Part shown: positions 5,381 to 6,426 of the stretch, in pieces | Numbering within the stretch: the first letter of the stretch is position 1 | Layout: the number at the start of each line of letters is the position of its first letter | DNA from: an uncultured Lachnospiraceae bacterium | GTDB lineage: Bacteria; Bacillota; Clostridia; Lachnospirales; Lachnospiraceae | Direction of reading: 5' to 3' | Length of the DNA: 6,426 nucleotides | Assembly (NCBI GenBank): GCA_910585075.1 | Contig: CAJUED010000088.1 | Coordinates: 1-6,426 of the forward strand | Position numbers and translations under genes: made by a program | The notes under the pieces: generated by a model | The model's database searches: none | What the model saw: the letters and a program-made list of their open reading frames with translations, nothing else | What the model was told of the DNA's origin: nothing

Positions 5381-6426
5381 ATGAAACGAAAGAATATTTT
5401 GTGTCTGTGCATGACGGCATTATTGATATTAGGCATAGCCGGATGCGGGGCAGAGGGAAAGGATAACAGTATCGGGAGCAGTCCTGTTCAGGAGTCAGGA
5501 GAAAGGGAAGTGTCCGGCAGTGAAAATGAAAACGGCGATTTGGGAGCAGGGGAAATCGCTGCAGATAAACAGGGAAGTGCAGATGCAGGCAGTGAATCCC
5601 AGTCAGGCAGCTCCAACATATTGATTGCCTATTTTTCCATACCGGAGGATGTGGAAACAACGGATGCGGTTGCCGGAGCCAGTATTGTAATCAGGGATGG
5701 GGAAAAAATGGGCAACACCGAGTATGTGGCAAAAGTAATCCAGCAGACAGTCGGTGGGGATCTGTTTCGTATTGAGACGGTAGAAGAATATCCGCTTGAC
5801 CATGATCCGCTGGTAGATCAGGCGGCGGATGAGCAGGATGAGAATAAACGCCCGGAGCTTTTGAATCATGTGGAGAATTTTGAACAGTACGAAACCATCA
5901 TTTTAGGGTTTCCGAACTGGTGGGCAGATCTCCCGATGCCGGTCTATACATTTTTGGAAGAATATGATTTTGGTGCAAAGACCATTATCCCCTTTGTGAC
6001 ACATGGCGGCAGCGGTTTTTCGGGAACCATCCGGACTATATCGGAACTGCAGCCCGGCGCCCATGTAAGTGAGAATACCTTGTCCTTATCCAGAAGCAGT
6101 GTGGCGGACAGCGAGGAAGATGTAGTGGCTTGGGCGGAAAGCCTGGGACTGAACGTGACAGAAATTGCGCCGGACAATAGTGGTGATACAGTGGCAGATG
6201 CGGTGGCTGATCCTGTGGACCAACAGATTTTATACCTTTGGGAAGAAGGCAACATGCCTGCGGTCACAGAGTATACAGAGAACAACGGAAATTATGCGGA
6301 TGATCCGGATTTCCGTCCTTATATGGTAACATTTCCTGTTCCGGAGGGAACAGAAGTGAAAGGTGCTGTCCTGATCAATGCAGGCGGCGCTTTTCAGTTT
6401 AGAAGCGACCAGATGGAGGGAACCCC
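5381..6426 (+). CDS. Lipoprotein flavodoxin-like / alpha/beta hydrolase fusion (3' end outside window)
   Basis: An open frame of 348 complete codons runs off the window without a stop. The product has a lipoprotein signal peptide (Met-Lys-Arg-Lys head, Gly-Ile-Ala-Gly-Cys lipobox, Cys22) and a Gly/Ser/Glu-rich tether to about residue 78. A flavodoxin-like domain follows (79-258): Leu-Ile-Ala-Tyr-Phe-Ser (81-86), a long insert (87-110), Gly-Asn-Thr-Glu (111-114), Leu-Gly-Phe-Pro-Asn-Trp-Trp (175-181), and Thr-Ile-Ile-Pro-Phe-Val-Thr-His-Gly-Gly-Ser-Gly (201-212). From about residue 280, Leu-Trp-Glu-Glu-Gly-Asn-Met-Pro-Ala and later Val-Leu-Ile-Asn-Ala-Gly-Gly-Ala-Phe (330-338) resemble the start and oxyanion region of acetyl-esterase/BD-FAE-type alpha/beta hydrolases, in which a His/Pro-Gly-Gly-Gly motif usually occupies this place. 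The nucleophile, acid and histidine lie beyond the window, so activity cannot be judged. The hydrolase subtype differs from that of the preceding fusion gene. The flavodoxin call is firm, the hydrolase call moderate. Confidence 0.82.
   Translation, partial: MKRKNILCLCMTALLILGIAGCGAEGKDNSIGSSPVQESGEREVSGSENENGDLGAGEIAADKQGSADAGSESQSGSSNILIAYFSIPEDVETTDAVAGASIVIRDGEKMGNTEYVAKVIQQTVGGDLFRIETVEEYPLDHDPLVDQAADEQDENKRPELLNHVENFEQYETIILGFPNWWADLPMPVYTFLEEYDFGAKTIIPFVTHGGSGFSGTIRTISELQPGAHVSENTLSLSRSSVADSEEDVVAWAESLGLNVTEIAPDNSGDTVADAVADPVDQQILYLWEEGNMPAVTEYTENNGNYADDPDFRPYMVTFPVPEGTEVKGAVLINAGGAFQFRSDQMEGT

Noticed and set aside
1..6426. tRNA or rRNA genes, CRISPR arrays, insertion sequences or phage genes
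   Set aside because: The window is almost fully occupied by six coding regions. Intergenic gaps are 70 bases or less, and no repeat arrays, transposase or integrase motifs were seen.

Overview
This window looks like the middle of one long, single-direction operon from a Gram-positive anaerobe, most likely a Clostridia/Lachnospiraceae-type Firmicute. That placement is an inference. It rests on purine-rich Shine-Dalgarno sites before every start, Firmicute-style lipoprotein signal peptides (short Lys/Arg head, hydrophobic core, Leu-Ala-Ala-Cys or Leu-Thr-Gly-Cys type lipobox, then a long Ser/Glu/Gln/Asp-rich tether), roughly balanced base composition, and the protein families present. All six genes are on the + strand, with gaps of about 70, 44, 45, 13 and 36 bases. 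I see no convincing terminator or internal promoter between them, and both end genes run off the window.

Layout: (1) 1-465, the 3' part of a flavodoxin; (2) 536-1750, a lipoprotein alpha/beta hydrolase resembling esterase 713 of Alcaligenes; (3) 1795-2889, a lipoprotein with a DUF362 domain; (4) 2935-3846, an integral-membrane permease of the ArsP_1/DUF318 type; (5) 3860-5344, a membrane-anchored fusion of a flavodoxin-like domain to an alpha/beta hydrolase; (6) 5381 to the window end, a lipoprotein fusion of a flavodoxin-like domain to a second, different alpha/beta hydrolase, cut off inside the hydrolase.

The recurring theme is flavodoxin plus esterase: three flavodoxin-like domains and three alpha/beta hydrolases of three different subtypes, two pairs fused in single polypeptides. 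Genes 2, 3, 5 and 6 carry export or anchoring signals and gene 4 is a membrane protein, so almost the whole set appears to sit at or outside the cytoplasmic membrane. Flavodoxins are classically cytoplasmic, so this suggests a surface redox-hydrolase system. A reasonable but untested reading is that esterases release a small molecule from an ester, flavodoxin-like domains carry or apply electrons, and DUF362 and the permease contribute a redox/binding step and transport. Substrates cannot be read from the sequence. Two of the flavodoxin-like domains share an insertion of about 22 residues that displaces the phosphate-binding loop, so FMN binding is not assured.
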